Assembly: GCA_963669155.1 (NCBI GenBank)
Contig: OZ022579.1
Span: forward strand, 23,387,270-23,451,269
Reading direction: 5' to 3'
DNA from: Arbacia lixula
Taxonomy: Eukaryota; Echinodermata; Echinoidea; Arbacioida; Arbaciidae
Length of the DNA: 64,000 bases
The position numbers were made by a program, and so were the translations under genes. Below the pieces are notes generated by a model, which was not told the origin of the DNA, searched no databases, and saw only the letters and a list, made by a program, of their open reading frames with translations. Of this stretch, positions 61,730-64,000 are shown piece by piece (the stretch's first letter is position 1; every line of letters starts with the position of its first letter).

Positions 61730-63660
61730 GCCATATATTGTGACGTTGGTGACCATGAAATGCCAGGCTTTCCTATCCATTGCCAGTCTAAGGAGCTCAG
61801 TCTTCTTCAACCTAGTCCAAGTTGCAATGCTCTGTAAAAACGTTACTCTTTGGCGCCCTCGATCTCTTTCCTGTTATCTTGCCAGTTAAAAAACAACTCC
61901 AAACTTTCCTTTCTCACACAGTGGCCTAAAAAGTCCAGCTGCTGTTTCCTAATTGTTTTTAGTAAAATACATTGTCTGCCTGCCCTCTCTAAAACGGCTG
62001 TGTTTGATGTGTGGCTTGTCCATGGGATCCTTAACATATACGTCTGAGGAACCACATTTCTGTTGCTTGCAAGCGATCACCCATTTCCTTGGATATTTCA
62101 GAGTAGGTAGCACAAAACAGTCTAGAATTCTGAGTCTTGTGTTAAAGGTGATATTCATAGAAAATCCATAAATATGAAGATGTTCATCTACAGAAAGCTT
62201 ATAAGCCATACAATGAGCTTGGATGACATTCAAACAATATATCACTTTCCAAAAAGCGAGATTAGGGTGAAAACAATTACTGTATTCTCGGGGAAAAATT
62301 TGCCCTACTGTCATCCGAAACGGCCTTTAGGTCTGACGTAAGAAAAGGGAGGCGTTATTATGCATCACACATGCCAATCCGCAGCTTCTTTTCCGCCAGA
62401 AGCATCATGCATTGTTAATGAAACTGTGATGGCAGTTGCTAGTGGATTAACAGGTGTGATACACAATGGTCATTGTGAAACATATCCCCGCTGTGACGTA
62501 CACATAACTCCACTTTCTCTTAGGCGATTTCGTAGGTCAGGAAGAGAGTCAATTTAGTGAAATTTGACTTTCATTAAACACAAAACTGAACACTTTCATG
62601 GCATGTTAGCTGCATAAATTGCTTTAATAGCTCATTCAATTATAAAATACATTATATTTATATCATTTCATTTCCTATAAGTATTACCTTTAAAGGCAAT
62701 TTTAAGGTTACAAAGAAGATTTTTCATTCTTGAGAAGGCCATCTTTTGCAATAGACATCCTTCTCTTGATTTCACTGTCACGCCTCCCATCTGATGTAAT
62801 CCAGCTTCCAAGAGAGCTGAATCTATTAACTTGATTCAGACTGACACCATGAATTTTGATGTTGCACACAGGTACAACTTTCTGTTTCGTAACAACAAGA
62901 CACTCAGTTTTCTTGCCATTGATGTACAGACCTTTCTTCTCACTTTCATGCACAACTTTGTTCAGTATCTGCTGGAGGTCATGCAGATTCTGATGTTGCA
63001 ATAAGAACTGTATTATCTGCATAGCGAAGATTGTTGATTTTGGTGCCACCTATCACAACTCCTGGTAGTTCTTCTAGTTCCCTTATGATCCATTAACTGT
63101 ATAAATTAAAAAGATCAGGGGAAAGAACACAACCTTGCCACACTCCTTTTCTGATTTCAACAAATTCACCCACACCATTTACCTACTCTTATTGCTGCTG
63201 TCTGGTTCCAATAAAGATTTCTGATGATTCTGATATCTTAACCATCAACATTAATATCATTCAAGATGTTTAACATCTCCTCATGCTTGACAGTGTCGAG
63301 CGCCTTGGTATGATCAATAAAACACATATGCAAGTCTTGCTTCATTTCAATAGCCCTCTCTGATAGAATTATCAGCATGGATATTGCATTTCTGGTACTA
63401 CAGTCCTAAACAAAACCACATTGTAACTTTGATATTTCTGGTTTGATTTTACTCCTTGCTCTCTTCATCAGCACTTTCAAAAAGATCTTCACTACATGGC
63501 TCATTAAGCTTATCCTGTGTAATTCACACTGTACTGCTCCAGGTTTCTTTGGCAGAGCAATAAAGATGGACTTGTTCAGTTCTGGAGGTATATCTCCTGA
63601 GTTATATATCTCATTCAACACACCTGTCAACTTCACTATTCCCATCTCATCCAAATAAAC
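61730..63660 (-). pseudogene. Decayed LINE (non-LTR retrotransposon) ORF2
   Basis: Fragments in order on the minus strand: RT fingers/palm at 63654-63406 (LNKSIFIALPKKPG, SHVVKIFLKVLMKRAR, QCGFV), then frame-broken palm around 63400-63000 whose DNA still resembles a bipartite RT. The RT thumb/tail is at 63049-62708 (KTECLVV, FSSLGSWITSDGRRDSEIKRR) and the C-terminal tail at 62170-61843 (TRLRILDCFVLPTLKY, MLRIPWTSHTSN, KQQLDFLGHCVRKESLE). About 500 bp of unrelated sequence interrupts between 62170 and 62700. Several frameshifts and stops make it dead. The catalytic box is not in an open frame. Confidence 0.8.
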
Positions 63661-63904
63661 TCTTGATCATTTCAACACTTATCTCACTCAACACTCATCT
63701 CATCTGACTACAGTGGCGTAAACAGGTTCGTACACCTGGGGAGGATGACTGGGCTGCCAACGCTCGAGAGGGCGCGAAAGCGCCCGAGCGAGGGAGCGAA
63801 GCGACCGAGCCGGGGGGAGGGTGTGGGAGGGGGGTGTCCCCCCTCCCACGGTAGGAAGCTTTTGCAATTTTGAGCTTGAAATCGTGCAATCTGATGCATA
63901 CTTA

Positions 63905-63950
63905 ATGAGGTAAAATAACACACACAAGCGTGCACGCACACACACACATA

Positions 63951-63988
<38 letters not shown>

Positions 63989-64000
63989 CACACACACACA
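63905..64000. repeat. (CA)n microsatellite at window end
   Basis: CA dinucleotides interrupted by TG/CG, running off the window. The G/C-rich stretch just before it (63770-63850) is low-complexity and no gene is supported there. Confidence 0.93.

Noticed and set aside
63700-63995. Pro/Cys-rich frames at the window end
   Set aside because: GC-rich low-complexity sequence and CA microsatellite; no supportable gene.

Overview
This is a 64 kb piece of an animal nuclear genome. Coding capacity is split into short exons with GT-AG junctions, introns run to kilobases, and most of the rest is microsatellites and dispersed transposable-element copies. The mix (DIRS tyrosine-recombinase retrotransposon, Tigger/pogo, Tc1-like TIR element, LINE tails, tRNA-headed SINE, many palindromic non-autonomous repeats, AT-rich base composition) suggests a marine invertebrate. 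An echinoderm or other invertebrate deuterostome is my low-confidence guess. There is no bacterial-type operon, CRISPR array or viral genome here.

Two host genes can be reconstructed. (1) Plus strand, 13263-19050: five coding exons give a 156-residue secreted protein with a signal peptide and four EF-hand loops, a TATA-like box upstream and polyadenylation signals downstream. (2) Minus strand, 59782 down to 25976: 21 coding exons whose phases all agree give one uninterrupted 914-residue protein. It has a novel-looking N-terminal region, a first BTB/POZ domain, a long helical middle, a second BTB followed by a helical extension, an acidic Ser-rich linker and a C-terminal UBA/HBS1-N-like helical domain. 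I do not recognise an established gene name; a ubiquitin-ligase adaptor role is an inference from the BTB domains.

Layout. 1-13100: intergenic, dense in palindromic repeat families (called A to F here). 13100-19350: EF-hand gene with repeats in its introns. 19690-20060: LINE tail. 20060-25975: AT-rich intergenic or 3' UTR sequence with a Tigger-derived MITE. 25976-59782: BTB gene, whose introns host a 100-bp minisatellite that copies a splice-donor segment, a LINE tail, a pogo-like element, a 4.4 kb Tigger element with one frameshift, two copies of a large TIR-like repeat, a huge polypyrimidine tract, a 5.1 kb DIRS element with all three ORFs recognisable, a Tc1-like element, a SINE with a 12-bp target duplication and a long inverted repeat. 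59783-64000: inverted-repeat elements and a decayed LINE ending in a GA tract.

The two host genes have no visible functional link. The mobile elements explain most of the long open frames that are not host exons. The features most worth following up are the minisatellite made of in-frame 9-nt exon-like units next to a real splice donor, the near-intact DIRS element inside an intron, the Tigger/MITE pair sharing termini, and the 914-residue double-BTB protein itself.
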